Notes under the pieces: model-generated
The model's input: the letters and a program-made list of their open reading frames with translations, nothing else
Told to the model about the DNA's origin: nothing
The model's database searches: none
DNA from: Nocardia cyriacigeorgica
GTDB lineage: Bacteria > Actinomycetota > Actinomycetes > Mycobacteriales > Mycobacteriaceae
NCBI RefSeq assembly: GCF_005863245.1
Contig: NZ_VBUT01000004.1
Location: 620,001-684,000, forward strand
DNA length: 64,000 bases
Direction of reading: 5' to 3'
In this document: positions 9,077 through 16,072 of the stretch, piece after piece
How positions within the stretch are numbered: position 1 is the first letter of the stretch
How the letters are laid out: every line of letters begins with the position of its first letter
Program-made: the position numbers and the translations under genes

Positions 9077-9850
9077 ATGGGATCCCGGACGGTGGTCGCC
9101 GACGCTGCCGATGAGCTGGCACGCCGGGTCGCCGCGGGGGAGTACCGGCCCGGCGAACTGATGCCCTCGGTGCGCCAGGTCGCCGACGAATTCGAGATGA
9201 ACCGCGCCACCGCGCAGCTCACCCTCGGCAGGCTGGAGTCCTACGGCTTCGTCGACGCCCGTCGCGGCAAGGGTTTCACCATTCGCGACGTCCGCGAACT
9301 CGGCGGCATCGACGTGTACCGGCATCTGTTCCGCTACTCGGTGCCCATGCCCGAGGTGGCGATCGAGATGTTCCGCGACATCGTCGAGGTGGAGCGCGGC
9401 ATCGTCATGGACGCACTGCTCGCCTACACCGCGGGCCGCTGCGACGCCGACCCGGCGGAGCTCAAAGCCGATATCGACAGGCTGGAAGCGCTTGCCCGCC
9501 TGGAGGTTCCGGACTACCGCGAGATCCTCTCGGTGGAGATCGGCTTGGTGCGCCGGCTGCTCACCGTGCTCGGCTCGAGCATGCAGCGCGCGATCTTGAA
9601 CTCGATCGGCGAGATGGTGCTCGAGGTGCCGGAGGCGATCGAGGCCTACTTCGCCGGCGCCGCCGATCTGCACGTGCTGGTGTGGCGGGCCATGATGGCG
9701 GTGTGGGAGTCCGATTCCGGGCCGTCCGAGGCCCAGCTCGCGCTCTTCGAAGACCTCTTCGGGATGTATCACGACAAGGTGCTGGCCCGCTTCGCGGAAT
9801 TGCTGGACGCGGCCGAGGAACCCGATTCCGCGCACGCCGCGACTGCCTAG
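9077..9850 (+). CDS. GntR-family regulator, FadR-type (FCD) effector domain
   Basis: A 257-residue transcription factor. The N-terminal winged helix (residues about 8-75) has the typical MPSVRQVADEFEMNRATAQ recognition region and the wing GRLESYGFVDARRGKGF. The remaining 180 residues are all-helical, as in FadR/FCD ligand-binding domains, with conserved acidic and histidine positions (DIVEVERGI; DLHVLVWRAM). ATG 9077 follows GGTGAGGGTGCAGG. It is divergent from the UbiB-family kinase gene and likely autoregulated. The ligand is unknown; an acyl-CoA or small acid would be usual for the family. Confidence 0.85.
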   Translation: MGSRTVVADAADELARRVAAGEYRPGELMPSVRQVADEFEMNRATAQLTLGRLESYGFVDARRGKGFTIRDVRELGGIDVYRHLFRYSVPMPEVAIEMFRDIVEVERGIVMDALLAYTAGRCDADPAELKADIDRLEALARLEVPDYREILSVEIGLVRRLLTVLGSSMQRAILNSIGEMVLEVPEAIEAYFAGAADLHVLVWRAMMAVWESDSGPSEAQLALFEDLFGMYHDKVLARFAELLDAAEEPDSAHAATA

Positions 9851-9945
9851 CGGTCTCGGTAATCCGGACTGCCTGACGGTCTCGGGCCTGACGGGCCGGG
9901 TTCTCCTGGCGCCCAACGGGATCGGTTCACCGAACCGCGGTGATC

Positions 9946-9962
9946 GGCACCTTCTAGGTGCC
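9946..9962. terminator. Hairpin downstream of the GntR gene
   Basis: GGCACCT-TCT-AGGTGCC gives perfect 7-bp arms about 95 bp after the GntR stop. A smaller hairpin (CGGTTC-ACC-GAACCG) lies near 9923. Likely terminator region for the plus-strand gene. Confidence 0.45.
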
Positions 9963-10002
9963 CTGGATAGGCGCGTCCAAACTCATCGCTGCCGAGTGGA
10001 GA

Positions 10003-10031
10003 GGCCGCCGGGACCCCTCGGTCCGGCGGCC
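10003..10031 (-). terminator. Terminator hairpin of the second nitronate monooxygenase gene
   Basis: GC-rich arms GGCCGCCGGACC / CCCGGCGGCC (minus-strand sense) enclose a short loop just 22 bp past the stop codon at 10053. No U-tract. Confidence 0.55.
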
Positions 10032-10052
10032 TTCCTACGTCCGGTGACTACT

Positions 10053-11180
10053 TCACAGCGCCCCGTTGAGCTTGTTCAGCCGCTCGCAGGACTCCACGTA
10101 CTCCTCGACCAGCCGCGCCATCACATCGGCGGAACGCTCGACCTTGTTCATCATGCCGACCACCTGGCCGACCGGGTTGAAGTTGACGTCCTTGGCGGCC
10201 TCCGGGTACTTGTGCCCGCGCTTGACGCCGTCGAGGGCGACCATCATCTGCAACGGCATCGGCAGTGGATCCGGGGTGTCGGACTGCTCCCACGCCTCGG
10301 TCCAGTCGTTGCGCAGCATGCGCGCGGGCTTACCGGTCCACGCCCGCGACCGCACGGTGTCGTGGCTGGTGGCCTCGATCAGCGTCTGCATCTGGGCGGG
10401 CGGCACATTGGCCTCCTCGACGGTCAGCCAGATCGAGCCGGTCCACGCGCCCGCCGCGCCCATCGCCATCGCCGCAGCGACCTGACGGCCGTCGGCGATA
10501 CCGCCCGCGGCCAGCACCGGCATATCGCCGACCGCGTCGATCACCTGCGGCCACAGCACCAGCGAGGACACCTCGCCGCAGTGCCCGCCGCCCTCGGTGC
10601 CCTGGCAGACCGCGAAGTCCAGGCCCGCGGCCTTGTGGTTGAGCGCATGCTTGACCGAACCGCACAGCGCGCCGATCAACCGGCCCGACTCCTGGATCTT
10701 GCTCACCACATCCGGCGGCGGGGTGCCGAGCGCATTGGCCACCAGCTTGGCCTTCGGATGCCGCAGGATCACCTCGATCTGCGGTGCGGCGGTGGTCGCG
10801 GTCCAGCCGAGCAGCTGCGGATGCACCTCGTCGGCGGGCAGTTCCGGGACGCCGTGATCGGCGAGCAGCTTGGCCGCGAAATCGCGGTGGCCCTGCGGAA
10901 CGTGCTTGGCGAGTTCGGCTTCGAGCTGCTCGGGGGAGAGTCCGTCGATGCCCTTGCCCTCGTACTTGGACGGGATCACCAGGTCGACGCCGTAGGGCTT
11001 GTCGCCGACGTGTTCGTCGAGCCAGCTGAGCTCGACCTCGAGCTGTTCGGCGGTGAAGCCCACCGCGCCGAGCACCCCGAGACCGCCGGCATTGCTGACC
11101 GCGGCCGCCACATCGCGGCAATGGGTGAAGGCGAAGATGGGGAACTCGATCCCCAGGCGGTCGCAGATTTCGGTACGCAT
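10053..11180 (-). CDS. Nitronate monooxygenase family oxidoreductase (Rv1533-like)
   Basis: A 375-residue FMN-dependent TIM-barrel oxidoreductase. Family features are FPIFAFTHCRDVAAAVSNAGG at the N-terminus, GYGV-type KPYGVDLVIPSKY, the segment CQGTEGGGHCGEV (conserved His and flavin phosphate loop), PVLAAGGIADGRQVAAAMAMGA and GSIWLTVEEA. The C-terminal 90 residues form a helical extension typical of the longer mycobacterial members such as Rv1533. ATG 11180 has AGGGAGA upstream. A KstR-type box about 170 bp upstream suggests links to sterol or lipid catabolism, where related proteins act as acyl-CoA-linked oxidoreductases; this is inference. Confidence 0.85.
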   Translation of the reverse strand: MRTEICDRLGIEFPIFAFTHCRDVAAAVSNAGGLGVLGAVGFTAEQLEVELSWLDEHVGDKPYGVDLVIPSKYEGKGIDGLSPEQLEAELAKHVPQGHRDFAAKLLADHGVPELPADEVHPQLLGWTATTAAPQIEVILRHPKAKLVANALGTPPPDVVSKIQESGRLIGALCGSVKHALNHKAAGLDFAVCQGTEGGGHCGEVSSLVLWPQVIDAVGDMPVLAAGGIADGRQVAAAMAMGAAGAWTGSIWLTVEEANVPPAQMQTLIEATSHDTVRSRAWTGKPARMLRNDWTEAWEQSDTPDPLPMPLQMMVALDGVKRGHKYPEAAKDVNFNPVGQVVGMMNKVERSADVMARLVEEYVESCERLNKLNGAL

Positions 11181-11196
11181 GGCGGTTCTGGTCTCC

Positions 11197-11343
11197 CTAT
11201 GCCCTGGAACGGGTTGCATAATATTCGGCTCGCCGGATGCTGACCGGTAAACCTTCTGCCCGGCACGTCGCGCTCGAAACCGCCGCGTACCGCATTGATC
11301 GCCAGTGCGCGGACGCGGCGTTCTCGATCGGCGTCGGTGCCAT
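11197..11343 (-). CDS. Possible 48-residue leaderless ORF upstream of the nitronate monooxygenase
   Basis: An ATG lies six bases after a TACATT hexamer (11350-11355), the pattern of a leaderless actinobacterial transcript. The frame stays open for 48 codons and stops 16 bases before the next gene. The product is basic with no recognisable domain. GC at third codon positions is high in the first half and poor in the second, so it may be only an untranslated leader. Low confidence. Confidence 0.2.
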   Translation of the reverse strand: MAPTPIENAASAHWRSMRYAAVSSATCRAEGLPVSIRRAEYYATRSRA

Positions 11344-11351
11344 GCATCGAA

Positions 11352-11365
11352 TGTAACACGTTCTA
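11352..11365. promoter_or_regulatory. KstR-type operator (TNNAACNNGTTNNA)
   Basis: TGTAACACGTTCTA matches the KstR cholesterol-regulon consensus TNNAACNNGTTNNA at every fixed position and overlaps a possible -10 hexamer on the minus strand. It would repress the nitronate monooxygenase gene until sterol metabolites accumulate. A second match lies at 22468. Confidence 0.5.
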
Positions 11366-11388
11366 GTTTTGCTAGGGAGGGGAAATTT

Positions 11389-12042
11389 TCAGGCCACTGC
11401 GGCCGGGTCCTTGGTCACCAGCACATAGCCCTGATCGAACCGCTCATCCGGTTGCGGTTCGCGCACCATCCGGGTCACCGGCGCGAACCCTGCCGCCACC
11501 AGCAGCTCGAGCAGATGCTCCGGCGACCAGCGGTAGGCCTCGGTGACCTTGTGATCGAACGCGGTGATCGATTCGGGCGGGTCGGTCGCCTGGAAAGCCA
11601 GCAGCGCGTACCCGCCGTCGGCCAGCACCCGGTGGAAACCGGCGAGGACCTCGGGCACCCGACGCGGCGGCAGGTGGATGATCGAATACCAGGCGAGCAG
11701 GCCGGACAGCGAGCCGTCGGGGATCTCGAGCCGCTCCATGCTGCCGACCTCGAAGCGCAGACCCGGGTGGGACTGCTCGGCCAGCGCGATCATCTCCGGT
11801 GAGAGATCCATGCCGAACACGTCGAGACCGAGCTCGCTCAAATGCGCCGTCAGCCGGCCGGGCCCGCAACCGATATCGGCCACCGGGCCGCCACCGTTGT
11901 CGCGCACCAGCTCCGCGAAGATGCCGAGCATGGCCCGCTCGAAAGGGTTGCGTTCCAGGTGGCCCGCGACGAGGTCGGCGTAGAGTCCGGCCACGCCGTC
12001 GTAGGCAGTGCGAGTCGTTGCGATGTCGGCGGGTTCGTTCAT
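11389..12042 (-). CDS. Class I SAM-dependent methyltransferase
   Basis: A 217-residue methyltransferase of the UbiE/type-11 group. Motif I VADIGCGPGRLT is near residue 56, the motif II acid in GMDLSPEM, and the post-motif FEVGSMERLEIPDGS gives the adenine pocket. HLPPRRVPEVLAGFHRVLADGGY matches motif III. ATG 12042 is chosen because the family similarity begins there; the frame extends upstream without a good ribosome site. It is followed on the same strand by the nitronate monooxygenase. Substrate unknown. Confidence 0.83.
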   Translation of the reverse strand: MNEPADIATTRTAYDGVAGLYADLVAGHLERNPFERAMLGIFAELVRDNGGGPVADIGCGPGRLTAHLSELGLDVFGMDLSPEMIALAEQSHPGLRFEVGSMERLEIPDGSLSGLLAWYSIIHLPPRRVPEVLAGFHRVLADGGYALLAFQATDPPESITAFDHKVTEAYRWSPEHLLELLVAAGFAPVTRMVREPQPDERFDQGYVLVTKDPAAVA

Positions 12043-12109
12043 CGCACCATTGTCGGCGCCGCAGCGCTCAGCCGTCAGGTGTGGGCACCGGGCCGTCGGT
12101 CGCGGGGAC

Positions 12110-13501
12110 TCAGCCGACCGGCACCAGTTCGCCGGAATCACGCCGCGGAGCCGGTGGGACCGCGGGTCTTTCGACACGCGAGGCCGCACGCACGAAGACG
12201 AAGAACAGCACGAGCAGCAGCCCGGCCCGGCCCCACACCCCGAATTGCACGATGGCCTCCGTCAGTTCGACCGAATTGCCGGTGCCGAGGGCATAGAAGT
12301 ACCGGAACACGCCGACGCCGATGGCCGCGTCCGCCACCAGATAGGCGCCGACCAACGTCCACGGGACCCGCAGCAACACCAGGAACGGAATGATCCACAG
12401 CGTGTACTGCGGTGAATGCACCTTGTGGAACAACAGGAATCCACACAGCATCGCGCCGCTCACGCCCACCCACGGAAACACGCCCGTGGTGCTGAATCGC
12501 CGCCACCCCAGCCACATCGCCAGCACGAACGACACCAGGATCAACGCGGGGGAGGCGCCGGAGACCACCTGCTGGAAATTCTCCTCGTCCACCGCATCCG
12601 GCCCGAACAGCGGCCGCAGACCCCAGTACCAGATCGAATTGGTGGTGATATCGGCCTGCCGCAGCTGCTGGAAGGTGAACGAAGCCCGCCAGCCCTCGTA
12701 CCCGGCCAGCGCGAACGGCAGATTGATCGCCACCACCGTGGCCAGCGCCGCCGCACCTGTCAACAGCGCGCCCCGCACATCGAAACGGCGATCGCGCAGA
12801 TCGGAGTTCGCGGCATCGGCCCCGCCGGTGAGCACATACGCCATCAACGGCACAACGAAAATCCCCGGATACAGCTTCAGGCAGAACCCGATCGCGAACA
12901 GCACCGCCGCGAGCACCGCCCTGGTGCGCAGCGAATACCGCGGCAGCATCGTCACCACGTAGACGGCCGCGACCGCGGCGCACACCACCGGCAGTTCCCA
13001 ATTGTGGAAGGCATAGAGCACCAGCGGCGGCCCCGCCGCCCACAGCAGGGCGGGCCAGCCCGCCATCCGGCCCAGCAGCCAGGCGGTGAGCAGCGCGAAG
13101 GGCGCCAGCAGCAACGCCGAATGCAGCAGGAACATCGCGTCGTTGTCGGCGCGCAACGCGCCCACCCACATCAGCAGCCCGCTGAGCACCGGATATTCGA
13201 CCGCCCCGCCGACCAGCGCGCCGTCACCGGTGATGCCGCCGTGAATATAAGGAAAGACGTGCTGATCGATATCGCGGCCCAGCCACAGGAACTGGATATC
13301 GGAATAACAGACCCGCGAATCCTTGAACAGGTCGAACGCCAGCGAACGCCCGTCCTCGCGGAACGGCGCCCCCGCGCACCGCGCCTTGTTCCAGAATGCG
13401 GCAAGCAGCGTCAGCCCGCACAGCAGCACCGCGACTGTTGCCGCGCCCACCCGTGGCAGGCGACCGGCGACCAGCTCGCCTGCTGCGGGTCCGTTCGGCA
13501 T
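12110..13501 (-). CDS. GT87 (DUF2029) polyprenyl-phosphate-mannose-type mannosyltransferase, copy 1
   Basis: A 463-residue polytopic GT-C glycosyltransferase with about ten membrane segments. The first extracytoplasmic loop has the acidic/aromatic region CYSDIQFLWLGRDI and the motif VEYPVLSGLL. Near the C-terminus the family motif HKVHSPQYTLWIIPF is clear. GT87 enzymes add mannose from polyprenyl-phosphate-mannose to lipomannan/lipoarabinomannan or related glycans outside the membrane. A paralogue at 44750-46489 sits beside ponA as mycobacterial Rv0051 does, whereas this one is divergent from rpsF. ATG 13501 is used; TTG 13543 is possible. Confidence 0.8.
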   Translation of the reverse strand: MPNGPAAGELVAGRLPRVGAATVAVLLCGLTLLAAFWNKARCAGAPFREDGRSLAFDLFKDSRVCYSDIQFLWLGRDIDQHVFPYIHGGITGDGALVGGAVEYPVLSGLLMWVGALRADNDAMFLLHSALLLAPFALLTAWLLGRMAGWPALLWAAGPPLVLYAFHNWELPVVCAAVAAVYVVTMLPRYSLRTRAVLAAVLFAIGFCLKLYPGIFVVPLMAYVLTGGADAANSDLRDRRFDVRGALLTGAAALATVVAINLPFALAGYEGWRASFTFQQLRQADITTNSIWYWGLRPLFGPDAVDEENFQQVVSGASPALILVSFVLAMWLGWRRFSTTGVFPWVGVSGAMLCGFLLFHKVHSPQYTLWIIPFLVLLRVPWTLVGAYLVADAAIGVGVFRYFYALGTGNSVELTEAIVQFGVWGRAGLLLVLFFVFVRAASRVERPAVPPAPRRDSGELVPVG

Positions 13502-13585
13502 ACCGATCAGCGTAGTGGCGGGGGGATCGATTTCGCCGGTCAATACCTGGTCAGGTAACCTTGCCGGGTTGCTGACGCGACGACC

Positions 13586-13630
13586 CTCCTGCCACGGACC
13601 GTCCGTGGCCGTTTCCTAGTCCACAGGAGG
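13586..13630 (+). ncRNA. Probable S6:S18-binding leader of rpsF
   Basis: CTCCTG (13586-13591) can pair with CAGGAG (13624-13629), which is the rpsF ribosome site. Inside it an 8-bp stem CCACGGAC/GTCCGTGG (13592-13608) is followed by CCG (13609-13611). An outer helix, an inner helix and a conserved CCG is the arrangement known for leaders that bind the ribosomal S6:S18 pair for feedback control. Pairing of the outer helix would hide the ribosome site. Confidence 0.6.
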
Positions 13631-13640
13631 TGATTGGTCC

Positions 13641-13928
13641 GTGCGTCATTATGAAGTAATGGTCATCCTCGACCCGAGCCTGGACGAGCGCACCGTTGGT
13701 CCGAACCTGGAGAACATGCTCAGCGTGGTTCGCACCGATGGCGGCAAGGTCGACAAGGTCGACATCTGGGGCCGCCGCCGGCTCGCCTACGAGATCCGCA
13801 AGCAGGCCGAGGGCATCTACGCCGTGATCGACCTGACCGCCGAGCCCGCCACCGTGAGCGAGCTCGACCGCCAGCTGGGTCTCAACGAGTCGGTGCTGCG
13901 CACCAAGGTCCTGCGCCACGACAAGTAG
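13641..13928 (+). CDS. rpsF: 30S ribosomal protein S6
   Basis: Ribosomal protein S6 (bS6), 95 residues, partner of S18 on the platform of the small subunit. It opens with [18 protein letters not shown] and contains [22 protein letters not shown], the RNA- and S18-binding face. The GTG start follows a strong CACAGGAGGTGA ribosome site that is part of the putative feedback leader. First gene of the rpsF-ssb-rpsR-rplI group. Confidence 0.97.
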   Translation: MRHYEVMVILDPSLDERTVGPNLENMLSVVRTDGGKVDKVDIWGRRRLAYEIRKQAEGIYAVIDLTAEPATVSELDRQLGLNESVLRTKVLRHDK

Positions 13929-14035
13929 TTCTTCCGGTCCCTCGTTTGACCCGTGTTTGGTCGGTGCCTGTCTCTAGGCTCTAAGCACGACAAGCGAGTG
14001 CACCCGGGAACTGCACACCGAGCAGGAGGAACCTC

Positions 14036-14596
14036 ATGGCAGCAGGCGATACGGTCATCACCGTCATCGGAAATCTGACGGCCGACCCCGAGCTTCGATT
14101 CACGCCCGCGGGCGCCGCGGTGGCGAACTTCACCGTCGCCTCCACGCCCCGCGTGTTCGACCGTAATACCAATGAATGGAAAGACGGCGAAGCGCTGTTT
14201 CTGCGCTGCAACATCTGGCGCGAGGCCGCGGAGAATGTCGCCGAGAGCCTGACCAGGGGTTCTCGTGTGATCGTGAGCGGACGGCTCAAGCAGCGCTCCT
14301 ACGAAACCCGCGAGGGTGAGAAGCGCACGGTCGTCGAGCTCGAGGTCGACGAGGTCGGTCCCTCGCTGCGTTACGCCACCGCCAAGGTCAACAAGACCAG
14401 CCGCGGCGGCGGGGGCGGCGGCGGATTCGGATCCGGCGGCTCCGGTGGTTCCGGCGGCGGTGGTGGCAACTACCAGCAGGCCAACAGTGGTGGTGGGCGT
14501 TCCGGTGGCCAGGGTGCCGCCGACGACCCGTGGGGCAGCGCGCCCGCGGCAGGCTCCTTCGGGGGCGGCCGCATGGATGACGAACCGCCGTTCTGA
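14036..14596 (+). CDS. ssb: Single-stranded DNA-binding protein
   Basis: A 186-residue SSB. The OB-fold domain (about 1-115) begins [20 protein letters not shown] and includes [18 protein letters not shown] and [17 protein letters not shown] glycine/serine-rich flexible linker (about 122-170) leads to the acidic tip DDEPPF that recruits replication and repair partners. The start ATG has AGGAGGAA upstream. It lies in the conserved position between rpsF and rpsR, so it is probably co-transcribed with the ribosomal genes and matches DnaB just downstream in function. Confidence 0.97.
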   Translation: MAAGDTVITVIGNLTADPELRFTPAGAAVANFTVASTPRVFDRNTNEWKDGEALFLRCNIWREAAENVAESLTRGSRVIVSGRLKQRSYETREGEKRTVVELEVDEVGPSLRYATAKVNKTSRGGGGGGGFGSGGSGGSGGGGGNYQQANSGGGRSGGQGAADDPWGSAPAAGSFGGGRMDDEPPF

Positions 14597-14652
14597 CAAC
14601 GGCTCATATCGGCCCGCGATGACGGGCCACCAAGATTACGGAGTAGAAGACC

Positions 14653-14904
14653 ATGCCTAAAGCGCCCGCGCGCGAAAAGGTGCTCAAGAAGAAGGCTTGC
14701 ACTTTCTGCAAGGAGAGCAAGACCGGACTCGTCAACATCGACTACAAGGACACGGCGCTGCTGCGCAAGTACGTCAGCGATCGCGGCAAGATCCGTGCCC
14801 GCCGGGTCACCGGCAACTGCGTGCAGCACCAGCGCGACATCGCGGTTGCCGTCAAGAACTCGCGTGAGGTGGCGCTGCTGCCTTACGTGTCGACGGCTCG
14901 CTGA
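14653..14904 (+). CDS. rpsR: 30S ribosomal protein S18 (zinc-type)
   Basis: Ribosomal protein S18 (bS18), 83 residues, with the core [18 protein letters not shown] followed by [17 protein letters not shown]. It keeps the CTFC pair plus a later cysteine, marking the zinc-binding (C+) form. Actinobacteria often carry a zinc-free duplicate elsewhere, but none is in this window. The small hairpin GGCCCG/CGGGCC at 14611-14628, between ssb and this gene, may tune read-through. Confidence 0.96.
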   Translation: MPKAPAREKVLKKKACTFCKESKTGLVNIDYKDTALLRKYVSDRGKIRARRVTGNCVQHQRDIAVAVKNSREVALLPYVSTAR

Positions 14905-14921
14905 GCAAGGGAGGCACGCAA

Positions 14922-15380
14922 ATGAAGCTCATTCTGACCGCTGATGTGGACAACCTCGGTGCCCCCGGTGACACCGTCGAGGTCAAGGACGGCTACGGGC
15001 GCAACTACCTGCTCCCGCGCGGCCTTGCCATCGTCGCCAGCCGTGGCGCGCAGAAGCAGGTCGAGGGCATTCGCCGGGCGCAGGATGCCCGTCGCGTGCG
15101 CGACCTGGACCACGCCAACGAGCTGAAGCAGGCCATCGAGGGCCTGGAGTCGGTCTCGCTGAGCGTGAAGACCGCGGGCACCGGCAAGCTGTTCGGTTCG
15201 GTCACCCAGGCCGACGTCGCCGCCGCGGTGAAGTCGGCCGGCGGCCCGGTGCTGGACAAGCGCAGCATCGACCTGCCGAAGTCGCACATCAAGTCGACCG
15301 GCAAGCACAAGATCTCGGTGCACCTGCACCCGGATGTGGTTGCCACGTTCGACCTGAACGTCGTCGCAGCCGAGAGCTGA
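14922..15380 (+). CDS. rplI: 50S ribosomal protein L9
   Basis: Ribosomal protein L9 (bL9), 152 residues. The N-terminal domain has [20 protein letters not shown] and NYLLPRGLA, followed by the long helix and the C-terminal domain with [13 protein letters not shown] and [21 protein letters not shown] precedes the ATG. It closes the ribosomal operon and is followed by a terminator hairpin. Confidence 0.97.
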   Translation: MKLILTADVDNLGAPGDTVEVKDGYGRNYLLPRGLAIVASRGAQKQVEGIRRAQDARRVRDLDHANELKQAIEGLESVSLSVKTAGTGKLFGSVTQADVAAAVKSAGGPVLDKRSIDLPKSHIKSTGKHKISVHLHPDVVATFDLNVVAAES

Positions 15381-15413
15381 GTTCACGGCCCAGCGCCGGA
15401 ATTACATCGAGTC

Positions 15414-15450
15414 GAAGGCCACGCCCGTGTTCGGCACGGGGGTGGCCTTC
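15414..15450 (+). terminator. Terminator of the rpsF-ssb-rpsR-rplI operon
   Basis: A strong stem, GAAGGCCACGCCCGTG against CACGGGGGTGGCCTTC with a TTCGG loop, lies 33 bp after the rplI stop. Confidence 0.75.
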
Positions 15451-15568
15451 GGCTGTGCACTGTTTGTTCAGCGGGCTATACCCGTGCTGATAGCCGGGGA
15501 TTAGCTCTGTCTTCTGCTGGTTGCTGGGCAACCGAGGCCTGGGTTCGTGCTGTGCACAGCGCGAGAAG

Positions 15569-15831
15569 TTATCCCCAGATGTGCATGTTGTGGATCACTG
15601 GAGAAACCAACCGCTCGTAATGTGATTCACCTCATAGCTTGTCCATCGTCTGTTAACTCAACACGCCCGGCTGTTCAACTCCACCGACACGCCGAGACTT
15701 TATTTATCCACACATGCACAGCTGTGGAAATACGTACCTATCTGCGTGTTTGTGGTAGATGACCAGGGTTTTCCCCAAGTAGTGCACAGGAGGTGCACAC
15801 CGTTGGGTAAACAGTCCACAAGTTATCCACA
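15569..15831. promoter_or_regulatory. Cluster of DnaA-box-like 9-mers upstream of dnaB
   Basis: Two perfect TTATCCACA boxes (15704-15712 and 15823-15831) lie among near matches: TTATCCCCA (15569), TGATCCACA on the minus strand (15589-15597), and weaker TTTTCCCCA and AGTCCACAA. The 690-bp rplI-dnaB gap is also visibly AT-richer than its surroundings and repeats GTGCACA several times. This suggests a DnaA-binding locus controlling dnaB or titrating DnaA. dnaA and dnaN are not here, so it is not the usual oriC context. No gene is seen in this gap. Confidence 0.55.
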
Positions 15832-16031
15832 GATGTGTGCACAGGTGGGTTTGGTATGTGCATGCGCGGTCGCCTAGGTTCGTCGCATCGCCGTGCGCGA
15901 GCCCTCGAGCGGTCACGATCCGGTGGATGCCGGAGCGGTAACTGAACTCGTGACCCGGGGTCGCAACGGTGCTGGTCCTGCCTGTCCGACACGCCGAAAC
16001 TGTCGTACCCCGGGGGTAGAACCAGACGTCA

Positions 16032-16047
16032 ATAGGGTGAGCCCTAT
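16032..16047 (+). promoter_or_regulatory. Short palindrome just upstream of dnaB
   Basis: ATAGGG-TGAG-CCCTAT is a perfect 6-bp inverted repeat ending 25 bp before the dnaB GTG. A second palindrome, TACCCC/GGGGGTA, lies near 16007. Either could be an operator or leader hairpin. Confidence 0.35.
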
Positions 16048-16072
16048 CGGGTAGAGAGGACGGTCGAGTCAG

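Noticed and set aside
15560..15850. Chromosomal origin of replication
   Set aside because: DnaA boxes are present, but dnaA, dnaN, recF or rpmH are not nearby, and oriC in these bacteria lies between dnaA and dnaN. Kept only as a DnaA-binding locus.
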